This document shows positions 35,693 through 44,801 of a stretch of 64,000 bases of DNA, one piece after another. The stretch lies in NCBI GenBank assembly GCA_050329935.1, contig JBHJOI010000025.1, positions 1 through 64,000 on the forward strand. The letters run 5' to 3'. The position numbers and the translations under genes are program-made. Numbering within the stretch: position 1 is the stretch's first letter; every line of letters starts with the position of its first letter. Origin of the DNA: CAYSFW01 sp050329935. GTDB taxonomy: Bacteria > Pseudomonadota > Gammaproteobacteria > UWMA-0217. Under the pieces are notes generated by a model. It did not search any database and had not been told where the DNA came from. It was given only the letters and a program-made list of their open reading frames with translations.

Positions 35693-37525
35693 GTGAATCA
35701 AAGAGAAACCCAACATTCGAGGCTGCGGGCGGGCGAGGCGCGCATCCGTCGCGCGTTTATTGGCTCCGCGCTCATGCTCGGCGTACTCGCGTTGTTGGCG
35801 GCGGCGGTTTGGTGGTTATCGACGTGGGAGTCCGGCGTGCCCGCGCCGATGGACGTGGTGGTCACCGGCCCGGAATCCAGTCTCGCGCCGACGCGAATCG
35901 AACCGCCCGCGGTTCATTTCAGTGACATCACGGTGGCTGCCGGGATCGATTTCGTCCATGTCAACGGCGCCTACGGCGAGCGGCTGATGCCGGAAACAAT
36001 CGGTGCCGGTGCCGCGTTCATCGACTACGACAATGACGGACACCCGGATATCTTTCTTGTCAACTCGCGTTACTGGGACGGCCACGCCGGCGAGGGCGAT
36101 CCGCGCATGGCGTTGTATCGCAACAACGGCGACGGTAGCTTCACGGACGTGAGCCGCGCGGCTGGCGTCGACTTGAGTTTGTATGGCATGGGGGTCGCGG
36201 TCGGCGACTTCGACAACGATGGCTGGGACGATTTGTTCATCACGACGCTCGGTAAGAACGTGCTGCTGCGTAACGATCACGGCCGTTTCGTCGATGTGAC
36301 GCGCGACGCCGGCGTCGCCGGGCGCGACGTCGATTGGAGCACGGCGGCGACGTTCATCGACTATGACAACGACGGCGATCTCGACCTTGCCGTCATCAAC
36401 TACGTGAAGTGGTCGCGCGAGATCGACCTGGAAATCAACTTTCGCCTTACCGGTCTGGGCCGCGCCTATGGTGCGCCGACGCACTTCGTCGGCACCCAGA
36501 ATCAGCTCTACCGGAATGAAGGCAACGGCCGTTTCACCAATGTTTCGCAAGAATCCGGCATCGAGGTGGTCGACCCGCAATCTGGTCAGCCGGTTGGCAA
36601 GGGGCTTGGGGTGGTGGCGGTGGACTTCGACAGCGATGGCTGGACCGATCTGATCGTCGCCAATGATACCGTGCGCAATTTCCTCTATCGCAACCTCGGC
36701 GACGGGCGGTTCGAGGACGTTGGCGCGTTTGAAGGCATTGCCTACGATCGCGAGGGCAAATCCACCAGCGGGATGGGCATCGACGCCGCGTGGTTTCGCA
36801 ACGATGCCGATCTCGGTGTTGCGGTCGGCAATTTCGCCAATGAAATGACCTCGCTCTACGTCACCTCGGGCGGACGTGGTCCGTTCGTCGACGAGGCGAT
36901 GCTGGAGGGTATCGGCCCGGCGTCGCGGCTCGCGTTGACCTTCGGCGTGCTGTTTTTCGACTATGACCTCGATGGCTGGCTGGATTTCCTGCAGGCCAAT
37001 GGACATCTCGAACACGAGATCAACAAGGTTCAGCCGAGTCAACACTACGAACAGCCGCCGCAGTTGTTCTGGAACTGTCCGCAATGTCCGCAACGCTTCG
37101 TCGCCGCGCCCGCGCTGGGTGCGCTGGCGACGCCCCTGGTCGGGCGCGGCGTCGCGTATGCCGACATCGACGGCGATGGTGATCTCGATGTGTTGATCAC
37201 GCAAACCGGGCGCCGGTCGGTGCTGCTGCGGAACGATCAAACCACCGGGCATCACTTTCTGCGCGTGGCGCTGCGCGGCACCCGCGCCAATCGCAATGGG
37301 CTTGGCGCGCGTGTCGAACTGACGGCCGGCGGCGTGACCCAGCGTCGCGAGGTCTCGCCGACACGAGGTTACCTCACGCAGTCGGAGCGTACCTTGACGT
37401 TCGGTCTCGGGCCGCAGGCGCAAGTCGAACGGCTCAGGGTGGTGTGGCCCGGCGGCGAGGAACAGATCGTTTCGGTGGATCGGGTCAATACCACGCTCGT
37501 CGTGGAACAATCCGGAGGCGGTTAA
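35693..37525 (+). CDS. FG-GAP/VCBS-repeat protein with ASPIC/UnbV C-terminus (CRTAC1 type)
   Basis: A 610-aa extracytoplasmic protein anchored by one N-terminal helix (LMLGVLALLAAAVWWLSTW). At least four beta-propeller calcium loops follow: DYDNDGHPD, DFDNDGWDD, DYDNDGDLD and DSDGWTD. The family motif KGLGVVAVDFD and FNxGDGF-like strands are also present. The last 90 residues are an ASPIC/UnbV domain (NRNGLGARVEL, GYLTQSERTLTFGLG). A CPQCPQ pair of cysteines sits before it (about residue 465). Function is unknown; linkage to a pentaheme cytochrome and a TPR protein suggests a shared complex. The start is a GTG at 35693. Confidence 0.85.
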   Translation: MNQRETQHSRLRAGEARIRRAFIGSALMLGVLALLAAAVWWLSTWESGVPAPMDVVVTGPESSLAPTRIEPPAVHFSDITVAAGIDFVHVNGAYGERLMPETIGAGAAFIDYDNDGHPDIFLVNSRYWDGHAGEGDPRMALYRNNGDGSFTDVSRAAGVDLSLYGMGVAVGDFDNDGWDDLFITTLGKNVLLRNDHGRFVDVTRDAGVAGRDVDWSTAATFIDYDNDGDLDLAVINYVKWSREIDLEINFRLTGLGRAYGAPTHFVGTQNQLYRNEGNGRFTNVSQESGIEVVDPQSGQPVGKGLGVVAVDFDSDGWTDLIVANDTVRNFLYRNLGDGRFEDVGAFEGIAYDREGKSTSGMGIDAAWFRNDADLGVAVGNFANEMTSLYVTSGGRGPFVDEAMLEGIGPASRLALTFGVLFFDYDLDGWLDFLQANGHLEHEINKVQPSQHYEQPPQLFWNCPQCPQRFVAAPALGALATPLVGRGVAYADIDGDGDLDVLITQTGRRSVLLRNDQTTGHHFLRVALRGTRANRNGLGARVELTAGGVTQRREVSPTRGYLTQSERTLTFGLGPQAQVERLRVVWPGGEEQIVSVDRVNTTLVVEQSGGG

Positions 37526-37526
37526 G

Positions 37527-39191
37527 GTGCGACGTAGGCTCTATCTGGCGCTTGCGTGCATGAGCCTCGGGGTGAGCGTGGCGCTGGCGGACGCGTTGAG
37601 CGAACTTCCGGCGACGCGGGCGGGCGAGCTCGTGGTAGTCAACGAGACCGACCTCAGCGGACTCGAGGTCGGTGTTCGACAGGTTATCGTCGCGACCCGC
37701 GCGGAGGTGGCGCGGCTGCTGCAAGACCCGGGCACCAGCCGCGCAGGGTTGGGCGAGGCCTACGGCCGGCTCGCCTCGCTCTACCACGTGTACGAGATTC
37801 CGACCGCGGCGCGCACCGCCTACACCAACGCCATCGCGCTGCAACCCGACGTGTTTCGTTGGCGCTACTACCTCGCCAATCTCGATCTCGCCGGTGGCCG
37901 CGCGGTCGAGGCGTTGCAGATGCTGAATCAGGCGCATCGCCTGCAACCCACCTATGGTCCGCTCGACTTGCGATTCGGCCAGGCGCTGTTCGACAGCGGC
38001 GATCTCAAGGCCGCGCGCAAACGATTCGAGATCGCGTTTCATCGGGTCGGGCAGCGGGCGATGGCGGCTTATTATCTCGGTCAGATCGCGCTGCTGGAGA
38101 AGGATCCGCGTGCCGCCGTGCTTCATTTCGAGGAGGCGCTGACGGCGTATCCCGACGCCAACCGGGTGTTCTATCCGCTGGCTCAGGCGCTACGCGCCAT
38201 CGGCGAAGATGCGAAGGCGCGCGAGTATCTGGCGCGCCAGGGGCCGAAGCTGCCCGGCTTTTCCGATCCGATGATGGAGGAGCTCGAGGCGCTCAAGCAG
38301 GGCGGTCGGGTGCAATTCGAGCGCGCGATGCGGGCATTTGAACGCGGCGATCTTAACGGCGCGATTAATTTTTTTGTCGCCGGGCTCGAACAAGAACCGG
38401 ACAATCAGAATGCCCGAATCAGCCTCGCGCGGCTACGTTTCGTCGCCGGAGATCCGGTCGAGGCTGAGGCGTTGCTGCAGCAAACGTTGGCCGCGAACCC
38501 CGGCCATGCATTGGCGCAATTTCTGCTCGGGCTGCTGCTGGAACACAAGGACGAGGGCATGCTCGCCGAGCAACACTATCGCGCCGCGATCCGGTTCGAT
38601 CCCACCCACGTCGGTGCCCATGCGCACCTCGCGGGGCGATTGTTCATCGCCGGCCATTACAAAACGGCCGCCGAACATTTCAGTGCCGCCGCACGCGCCG
38701 ATCGCGATCTCGCAACCTTGCCGATCTTTCGTTTGGTCGCCCTATCCCGCGCGGGCGCTAAATCCCGCGTTCTGCGCGACGAGCTCGAACAACTCTTGCG
38801 CGAACGTCCTCGGGAACCGCTTTGGCGTTACGCTCTGATCAGGCTGCTGAGCGCTGCCAGCGCGAAAAACGTGCGCGATCCAAAGCGGGCCCTCGAACTC
38901 GCGCAGGCGCTATACGCCGAACATCCCGTCCCTCCGCACCAGGAAGCCCTTGCGCTCGCTCACGCCGCGAACGGCGATTTCACCCAGGCCGAGATCCTGC
39001 TGCGACAAGTTCAGCTCGCCGCGCTCTGGCTGCCCGGGCCGCAGCAGCAACGCATCGCCGCTGCGCTCGAACGGGTCGCGGCCAAGGTCGTGCCAAAGCC
39101 GGCCTGGCCGCCCCATGACGCATTGCTCGAGCCACCGTCGTTCGATGCCTTTCGCTCGTTTCGGGACTACCCGAGCGCCACGCCGTTTTAG
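37527..39191 (+). CDS. Exported TPR-repeat protein of the cytochrome cluster
   Basis: A 554-aa protein with a signal peptide (RLYLALACMSLGVSVALADA) followed by a long series of TPR units such as GRLASLYHVYEIPTAARTAY, GRAVEALQMLNQAHRLQP, LGQIALLEKDPRAAVLHFEEAL and ISLARLRFVAGDPVEAEALL. It starts with GTG one base after the FG-GAP gene stop. A GGAGG inside that gene serves as its ribosome-binding site, so the two are coupled. TPR proteins scaffold partners; its partners are presumably the cytochrome and FG-GAP proteins. Confidence 0.82.
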   Translation: MRRRLYLALACMSLGVSVALADALSELPATRAGELVVVNETDLSGLEVGVRQVIVATRAEVARLLQDPGTSRAGLGEAYGRLASLYHVYEIPTAARTAYTNAIALQPDVFRWRYYLANLDLAGGRAVEALQMLNQAHRLQPTYGPLDLRFGQALFDSGDLKAARKRFEIAFHRVGQRAMAAYYLGQIALLEKDPRAAVLHFEEALTAYPDANRVFYPLAQALRAIGEDAKAREYLARQGPKLPGFSDPMMEELEALKQGGRVQFERAMRAFERGDLNGAINFFVAGLEQEPDNQNARISLARLRFVAGDPVEAEALLQQTLAANPGHALAQFLLGLLLEHKDEGMLAEQHYRAAIRFDPTHVGAHAHLAGRLFIAGHYKTAAEHFSAAARADRDLATLPIFRLVALSRAGAKSRVLRDELEQLLRERPREPLWRYALIRLLSAASAKNVRDPKRALELAQALYAEHPVPPHQEALALAHAANGDFTQAEILLRQVQLAALWLPGPQQQRIAAALERVAAKVVPKPAWPPHDALLEPPSFDAFRSFRDYPSATPF

Positions 39192-39202
39192 CGCGGCGTT
39201 TT
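39181..39202 (+). terminator. Weak terminator at the end of the TPR gene
   Basis: A short stem CGCCG/CGGCG (39181-39198), containing the TAG stop in its loop, is followed by TTTT. This is weak, but it is the only candidate before the convergent M48 gene. Confidence 0.35.
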
Positions 39203-39298
39203 CGGCTCGTCAGCTGGCGCGTGTTGCGTCGAGCCCAGGGAAGGGTACCCGGTCCGCTGCGTCCTCGCGCTGAAAAATCGGGCTGTGCGGGTGAGTCG

Positions 39299-40642
39299 TC
39301 ACTTGACATAACCCCAGGATTTCAGGCGCGAGACCGCATACTGGCTTTCGGTACCCGTGCCAGCCGTCTGGGCGTAGCGATAGTAATGCTCGGCGGCTAA
39401 TTTTTTATTGCCCATGCTTTCGTAGGAAACTCCTTTCAAGAACGTCGTGCCGGCGTTTCCAGGCAGGCGCCGATCGTAATCCTCGAAGAACTTCAGCGCC
39501 GCGTCGGGTTGTTTCAAGGCGAGTTTGGTAACGCCCGAGAGCTGCAAGGCCTGCCCCTCGCTTGGATAAATCGCGCGCGCTTGTGTGAGGTAGGCCTCCG
39601 CCTCGCGCTCCTTTTTTTGCGCGATCTTGGCCTTGGCCATCAGCACGTTCGCGGTGTAGTCGCGCGGCGCGAGCCGCAGCGCCTGGCCGAAGTAGGTGTC
39701 GGCTTTCGCCGCTTGTCCCTTCGATAACTCGTTCTCGCCCTGCTGCATTTCCGCGATCGCCGGCTTGAGTTGGCGCAATCCTGCGGTGTGATCCATATAG
39801 CGATCGCGCCGCAACGTCCGGCCGCGTTCGCCAGGGTACTGGGTCGCCGAGCGACTGACGGCACTCTGGTAGCGCTCGGCGCTCATCGGATGCGACGAAA
39901 ACATCGTCTCGAGCAAACCCGGGCGGGTTTTCGACTCCTTCTGTAACAGGTTCATCAGCCCTACCATCCCCTCCGGGCTGTAACCGGAGCGCGCCATGTA
40001 TTCCATGCCGAGCGCGTCGGCCTCGCGTTCATTGTCGCGGCTGTACTTCGCCAGCAGCGCGCTGGCGCCGATCTGCCCCGCCAGATTGACGATGGGCTGG
40101 TAGTCCCGCTGCTGGTTGGCGGCCGCGACCTGGGCGAGGACCAGACCGCCTTGCACGAGCAAGGTCTTTCCGGCCCGCTCCGCGGCGTGGCGTGCGTTGA
40201 CGTGTCCCGTCTCGTGCCCCATCAGGGCGGCGAGCTCATCCTCGTTCTGCATTTCGAGCATGATGCCGCGCGTTGTCGCCATGCTGCCGCCGGGAAAGGT
40301 ATAGGCGTTGATGTAGTTCGCGTTCACCACCCGTGCGTTGTACGGCATGCCGGGTCGATGCGATTGTTTCCAGACGTCTTGACTGACCGACTCCAGGTAC
40401 CGATTCAGCGCGTCGTCCTGATAAGCGCCGTAATCGGCCGAAAACTGGTGGGTCGACTGCGACTTGTCGAGCGCGATTTCTTGTGCCTCAGACATCCCCA
40501 CGAGCGTCTTCTGACCGGTCACGGGATCGGTCGCACAGCCGGTGAGCAGTGGCGGCAGCGCCACGGCGGAGCCGGCAACCCCCATCAGCCAGATAAAATC
40601 GCGCCGCGTCATGCGTTGCTTGAGGATGCGATCGTGGTTCAA
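39299..40642 (-). CDS. M48 family metalloprotease lipoprotein (BepA-like) with TPR tail
   Basis: A 447-aa exported zinc protease. The N-terminus has a Tat-like TRRDFIWLMG run and a lipobox LLTGC (Cys at about residue 36). The zinc site is ALMGHETGHVNARHA (HExxH at about residues 143-147), with the third-ligand Glu in SRDNEREADALGM. The last 170 residues are TPR-like (ALRLAPRDYTANVLMAKAKIAQ; FLKGVSYESMGNKKLAAEHY). BepA of E. coli has the same protease-plus-TPR layout and edits outer-membrane protein assembly. Convergent with the cytochrome cluster. Confidence 0.9.
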   Translation of the reverse strand: MNHDRILKQRMTRRDFIWLMGVAGSAVALPPLLTGCATDPVTGQKTLVGMSEAQEIALDKSQSTHQFSADYGAYQDDALNRYLESVSQDVWKQSHRPGMPYNARVVNANYINAYTFPGGSMATTRGIMLEMQNEDELAALMGHETGHVNARHAAERAGKTLLVQGGLVLAQVAAANQQRDYQPIVNLAGQIGASALLAKYSRDNEREADALGMEYMARSGYSPEGMVGLMNLLQKESKTRPGLLETMFSSHPMSAERYQSAVSRSATQYPGERGRTLRRDRYMDHTAGLRQLKPAIAEMQQGENELSKGQAAKADTYFGQALRLAPRDYTANVLMAKAKIAQKKEREAEAYLTQARAIYPSEGQALQLSGVTKLALKQPDAALKFFEDYDRRLPGNAGTTFLKGVSYESMGNKKLAAEHYYRYAQTAGTGTESQYAVSRLKSWGYVK

Positions 40643-40800
40643 GGTCGTACTCCCGAGTCAGTAGTGGCGCATGGCTCAAAAGGATAGACATCCTGACCGC
40701 CGGCGTCGACGTTCGCGGAAAGAGTGAGCGCAAGTGACGCCTTGGTGCGGCACTATGACGCATTTTCGCCAGTTCCCCGCTCGATTAAGATCGACTCGCG

Positions 40801-40816
40801 TTTGATCGTTATCAAA
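40801..40816. promoter_or_regulatory. Palindrome upstream of the mbnP operon, operator candidate
   Basis: The perfect 6-bp arms TTTGAT/ATCAAA flank CGTT, 46 bases before the mbnP ATG. The dyad lies where a metal-responsive repressor could act. No regulator gene is adjacent and no known box was matched. Confidence 0.4.
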
Positions 40817-40862
40817 TTCAAACATACCAAAAAGCTGAGTCGCCCAGAGGAGATTTGTCGAC

Positions 40863-41792
40863 ATGCCTTCCCATTCGATTCTGACCGTTTCCGTGTTGTC
40901 TGTATTCTCTGCTTTTGTATTGACCGCGTGTAATGACAGCGGCGACAGCGATTCCAGGCCCGCGCGTAGCGCGACCCTCGACTTTAGGGCCGCGGTCGGC
41001 TCCGAAGCAGCGGAATGCGGTAAAACCTACTCCGGCGTCGGTAGTGGCGTGCGCGATCAGTTGAAGTTGACCGACTTCCGCGTGTACCTCTCGGACGTCG
41101 AATTGCGTAAGGCCGACGGCTCGAAAGTCCCGGTTACTCTTGACCAAGATGGCAAGTGGCAGTATCAAAACGTGGCACTGCTCGACTTCGAAAACGGCTG
41201 CGGTAGTGGCACGCCAGATACCAATACGAGCGTCAAAGGTGCCGTCGCGGCGGGCGACTATACCGGCGTCTGCTTCAAAATCGGCGTTCCGTTTGCGCTC
41301 AACCATCTGAACGACGCCACCGCGCCGTCGCCCCTCAACGCTTCCGGCATGTTGTGGGCCTGGTCAAGCGGGCGCAAGTTCATCCGGGTCGATGGAAGAG
41401 GTGATCCTGATGGCCTCAATGCCGGCTGGAATCTGCACCTTGGCTCGACGGGCTGTGTCGCGGCCAATGCGCAAACCGCGCCATCACTTGAGTGCGCCAA
41501 TTCGAATCTGCCTCAGGTATGCGTTGATCTCGCCTTGCCAGAAACTGTTCAAAATGGTGCGACTGTCATTCGCGGCGCGAAAAAGATCGTCTTCGACATT
41601 AAAGACGTACTCGCCGGTACCGATGTGAGTGTCAACACGCCGAACACATCGCCCGGGTGCATGTCCGCGTTGAACGATCCCGAGTGCATCGAAATCATGC
41701 CGCGGCTGGGTTTGAATTTCCCCTATAAGGACGGAACCGGCGTGCAGCAACTCTACCCCGCGCAGACCCAGGCGCTGGTTCGGGTCGAGTGA
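40863..41792 (+). CDS. mbnP: MbnP family copper-binding lipoprotein (metallo-mystery pair, four-Cys)
   Basis: A 309-aa lipoprotein, with the signal ending in FVLTACN. The MbnP family pattern is complete: FRAAVGSEAAECGKTYSGVG, then DFRVYLSDVELRKADGSKVPV, WQYQNVALLDFENGCG, the GDYTGVCFKIGVP and LNHLND block, MLWAWSSGRKFIRVDG and WNLHLGSTGC. MbnP binds copper after its partner MbnH, a di-haem peroxidase, oxidises a Trp to kynurenine. The tight coupling to mbnH (four-base overlap) supports that role. GAGGAG precedes the ATG at 40863. Confidence 0.93.
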   Translation: MPSHSILTVSVLSVFSAFVLTACNDSGDSDSRPARSATLDFRAAVGSEAAECGKTYSGVGSGVRDQLKLTDFRVYLSDVELRKADGSKVPVTLDQDGKWQYQNVALLDFENGCGSGTPDTNTSVKGAVAAGDYTGVCFKIGVPFALNHLNDATAPSPLNASGMLWAWSSGRKFIRVDGRGDPDGLNAGWNLHLGSTGCVAANAQTAPSLECANSNLPQVCVDLALPETVQNGATVIRGAKKIVFDIKDVLAGTDVSVNTPNTSPGCMSALNDPECIEIMPRLGLNFPYKDGTGVQQLYPAQTQALVRVE

Positions 41793-43024
41793 GTGTGGGC
41801 GGGCATAGCATCGCCCGCGTGCGCGCGGGCGTTTTCGTTGCGCTCGTGCTGATGGCTGGCTGTGGCGGTGGTGGAAACTCCGTGGATATCGGAAACGGCG
41901 GCGCAATTCCCACCACCACGCCTATCGCATCGATGGTGTTCGATTGGCGACTGCCGGAAGGGTTTCCGACACCCAGAATCGCGCCGGAAAATCCCATCAC
42001 CGAGGCCAAGGTGGCGTTGGGCCACCGCTTGTTTTATGACCGACGCATGTCGGTCAACGAGACAACCTCGTGCGCAACCTGTCACCTTCAGTCGCTGGCA
42101 TTCGCGGACGGATTGACGACGTCGATCGGCGCGCTCGGCGAAGCACATCCCCGAAACTCGATGAGCCTGACCAACGTCGTCTACAACGCAAGTCAAAACT
42201 GGGCCAATCCTGCCACCATCACGCTGCACCAACAGGCGCTGGTACCACTGCTCAACGAATTTCCGGTTGAACTGGGCTGGAGTGGTCACGAGGAAGCAAT
42301 CCTGGCGCGGTTTCGTCGCGACTCGGACTATGCCGAGCGCTTCAAGGCAGCCTATCCCGACGATCCGGATCCAGTCTCGATCGCCAATGTGGCGAAGGCG
42401 GTGTCATCGTTCGTCGCTACGCTGATCTCGGGCAGCTCCGCGTACGACCTCGCCAATCGACCCGCAGCGACCGTGACGATCAGTGAGTCCGCCCGGCGTG
42501 GCGAAGCGCTGTTCTTTTCCGAGCGACTGGAGTGTTTTCATTGCCATGGCGGATTCAACTTCAGTAACGCCGTGGACCATTCCGGTTCGGTATTCACGCA
42601 GATCGAATTCCACAATAACGGTTTGTATAACACGGATGGCCGTGGGGCTTATCCTGAGGGTAATCGCGGATTGTGGGACGTCACGGCGAAGGACGAGGAC
42701 ATGGGCAGGTTCAAGGCGCCAACCTTGCGCAATATCGAGTTGACCGCGCCGTATATGCACGATGGATCGATTGCAACGCTTGAGGAGGTGATTGAGCATT
42801 ACGCGCGCGGCGGTCGTTTGATCGAGACGGGACCCAATGCCGGTGACGGCTCAAAGAATCCTTTCAAGAGTGAATTGTTGGTTGGATTCGAGCTCACGGC
42901 GCAGGAGAAACAGGACCTCGTCGAGTTTTTTAAAAGCCTCACCGATTGGACGTTCGTTTGCGACCCGCGCTTTGTTGATCCGTTCGGCGAGATTTTGCCG
43001 CATCCGCGCTGTACCGCGCCATGA
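41789..43024 (+). CDS. mbnH: MbnH-type di-haem cytochrome c peroxidase homologue
   Basis: A 411-aa lipoprotein (VLMAGCGGG) with two haem c sites, SCATCHLQ and CFHCHGG. A conserved TLRNIELTAPYMHDGSIATLEEVIEHYARGG block is shared by cytochrome c peroxidase and MauG-like enzymes. The pairing with mbnP identifies MbnH, which forms a bis-Fe(IV) state and modifies a Trp of MbnP. The ATG overlaps the mbnP stop by four bases, and its own stop overlaps the next start by four, so it is translated as part of a run. Confidence 0.93.
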   Translation: MSVGGHSIARVRAGVFVALVLMAGCGGGGNSVDIGNGGAIPTTTPIASMVFDWRLPEGFPTPRIAPENPITEAKVALGHRLFYDRRMSVNETTSCATCHLQSLAFADGLTTSIGALGEAHPRNSMSLTNVVYNASQNWANPATITLHQQALVPLLNEFPVELGWSGHEEAILARFRRDSDYAERFKAAYPDDPDPVSIANVAKAVSSFVATLISGSSAYDLANRPAATVTISESARRGEALFFSERLECFHCHGGFNFSNAVDHSGSVFTQIEFHNNGLYNTDGRGAYPEGNRGLWDVTAKDEDMGRFKAPTLRNIELTAPYMHDGSIATLEEVIEHYARGGRLIETGPNAGDGSKNPFKSELLVGFELTAQEKQDLVEFFKSLTDWTFVCDPRFVDPFGEILPHPRCTAP

Positions 43025-43908
43025 TCCGCCTCGCCGCCTTTTTTCTCGGCGCGGGCACGCTGTTGTTCAGTGGCGGTGCGCTCGCCTGCGCGACCTGCCT
43101 GGCTGGCGACCCGACCTTGACCTTGATCGGCGCGGAAAAGCCCTACGCGGGACGCAAGCGCGTAGCACTGGAGTGGTTGGATCGAAGTGAGGACATGGGG
43201 GTTGCCGGTTTTAACCAAGTCACCATTGACGAGCAGCGCTGGACGCTCGGTTTGTCCTACACCCCAATCGAGCGCCTGAGCGTCGGCTTGCGGCTGCCGT
43301 GGATCAAAAAGCAGCGCGAGGATGCAAGTCTCGCGCGTGCGAGCACGCAGACCTTTGGCGATCTCGAAGTCACCGCGAAACTTCATCTGCAACCCGTTGC
43401 CTATGGCATGCGCGAAGCCTATGGGGTGATATTCGGCGTGCGCTTGCCAACTGCGGAGGAGCAATTTAAAAGCAACGGTTTGCCGCTCGACATCGACGTC
43501 CAGCCCGGTACCGGCGCGGTGACACCGCATCTGGGGGCATGGTTTGCGCGTTTCGCCTATCCGTGGTTTTGGCACGTCAGCTCAATCGTGCACGTCGCGA
43601 ACGAAGGCTGGCAGGAGTTCAGAGCCGGACCCGCACTGGTGAGTTCATTGACCGCACAACGCGCATTAGCGCAAGGCATGGCCCTGCAACTGGCACTGGA
43701 TACGCGCTGGAGCGAGAAGGACGAATACGCGGGCATCGCTGACCCCAACTCCGGTGGGTTCATCGCATTTCTGAGTCCCGGGCTGGTCTATAATCTACGT
43801 ACGGATTTGCTGCTGAACCTGCGTATTCAATTGCCCGTCGTCGACGCGCTGAATGGCGACCACGATGAATCCACGACAATCGGAATCGGGCTGACCTATG
43901 ATTTCTGA
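43021..43908 (+). CDS. Outer-membrane beta-barrel protein of the MbnPH operon
   Basis: A 295-aa protein with a signal peptide (LAAFFLGAGTLLFSGGALA) followed at once by a CATC pair. Repeated amphipathic strands end in GIGLTYDF, a typical outer-membrane C-terminal Phe. Strand signatures such as RWTLGLSYTPIERLSVGLRLPW and GLVYNLRTDLLLNLRIQLPV fit transporter-type porins. The Cys pair just after the signal could bind copper at the periplasmic face. It probably moves copper or a copper ligand across the outer membrane with MbnP/MbnH; this is inference from the operon. It overlaps mbnH by four bases and the next gene by eleven. Confidence 0.78.
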   Translation: MIRLAAFFLGAGTLLFSGGALACATCLAGDPTLTLIGAEKPYAGRKRVALEWLDRSEDMGVAGFNQVTIDEQRWTLGLSYTPIERLSVGLRLPWIKKQREDASLARASTQTFGDLEVTAKLHLQPVAYGMREAYGVIFGVRLPTAEEQFKSNGLPLDIDVQPGTGAVTPHLGAWFARFAYPWFWHVSSIVHVANEGWQEFRAGPALVSSLTAQRALAQGMALQLALDTRWSEKDEYAGIADPNSGGFIAFLSPGLVYNLRTDLLLNLRIQLPVVDALNGDHDESTTIGIGLTYDF

Positions 43909-44641
43909 TTCAGTATCGCGTTGTCTTGCCATGGTTGTGATGATTGGGGGGCTCGCGAGTTGCGGTGGCGGCGGCGCAAGCTCGGAAACCGCCGGGGCGA
44001 CGGTCAACCTGGAGGCGCGCATCACGCCCACTGTCAACGCGACCGTGGTCAACAGCGAGGGCACCCAGATAACGCTGAGCAAGGCATATCTCGCTATCTG
44101 GAGTGTTGAGCTCAACGCGCTTTGCACCGATCCGGCGTTTGTCTTGTTGCCGCGCCATCTATTAGAGCTGCTAATCCCTACCGCACAGGCGCATGCAGAA
44201 TCGACGCCGACAAAGCTCGGCGTACCGCATGTGTTCGATTTGCTGGATGCCGCGGCGAGTACCCGCGTGCTTGGGACGCTGAATCCGGCGGTCGGGAGCT
44301 ATTGCGGATTGACGGTGGAATTGATCCGCGCCGATAGTGACGCGGTCGGTTTGCCGAGAGACCTCAATATGGTCAACCGCTTGGTGTATCTATCGGGAAG
44401 CTGGCGGCGCGACGACGGCGAGGACATCCCGTTCGAGATCGATTTGTCGAAATCCGGTGTACCCGCGAAACGCGTGTTACGTCCATCCCTCGTGCTGTCG
44501 GCGCGGAATTTATCGGCAACGATCGGGATCGCAATCGATTCGGCGCGCTGGTTCGACGGGCTCGATTTCACCCAGCTTGATACCACGATTCAGCAAGACC
44601 TGCTCCTCCAGAATATTCGGGCGTCGATTTCAACGTTTTGA
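43898..44641 (+). CDS. Hypothetical lipoprotein, fourth gene of the MbnPH operon
   Basis: A 247-aa protein with a lipoprotein signal (MVVMIGGLASCGGGG, Cys at residue 22). The first half has beta-strand-like segments (TVNLEARITPTVNATVVNSEGTQITLSKAYLAIWSVELNALC). The stretch AQAHAESTP is His-containing. A later part, GSYCGLTVELIRADSDAVGL, has another Cys. No family was recognised; two cysteines and clustered His could bind metal. It overlaps the barrel gene by eleven bases. Confidence 0.65.
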   Translation: MISDSVSRCLAMVVMIGGLASCGGGGASSETAGATVNLEARITPTVNATVVNSEGTQITLSKAYLAIWSVELNALCTDPAFVLLPRHLLELLIPTAQAHAESTPTKLGVPHVFDLLDAAASTRVLGTLNPAVGSYCGLTVELIRADSDAVGLPRDLNMVNRLVYLSGSWRRDDGEDIPFEIDLSKSGVPAKRVLRPSLVLSARNLSATIGIAIDSARWFDGLDFTQLDTTIQQDLLLQNIRASISTF

Positions 44642-44801
44642 TCATCGTTGCAATGACGGCGCGAAACGCGGTCGCGTCGCAATGTCCTTTTATGCGCCTA
44701 TGATTGATTTAACTGATCGTATTATTTCGGTGACCGAACCTGCGAACCATCGAACTGGCGCTTGTGCGCACCCCCCGAGTAACGGCGCGATTGGCCGCCC
44801 G

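Noticed and set aside
35816..37510. Long minus-strand frame opposite the FG-GAP gene
   Set aside because: Shadow of the calcium-propeller coding frame; no plausible protein features.
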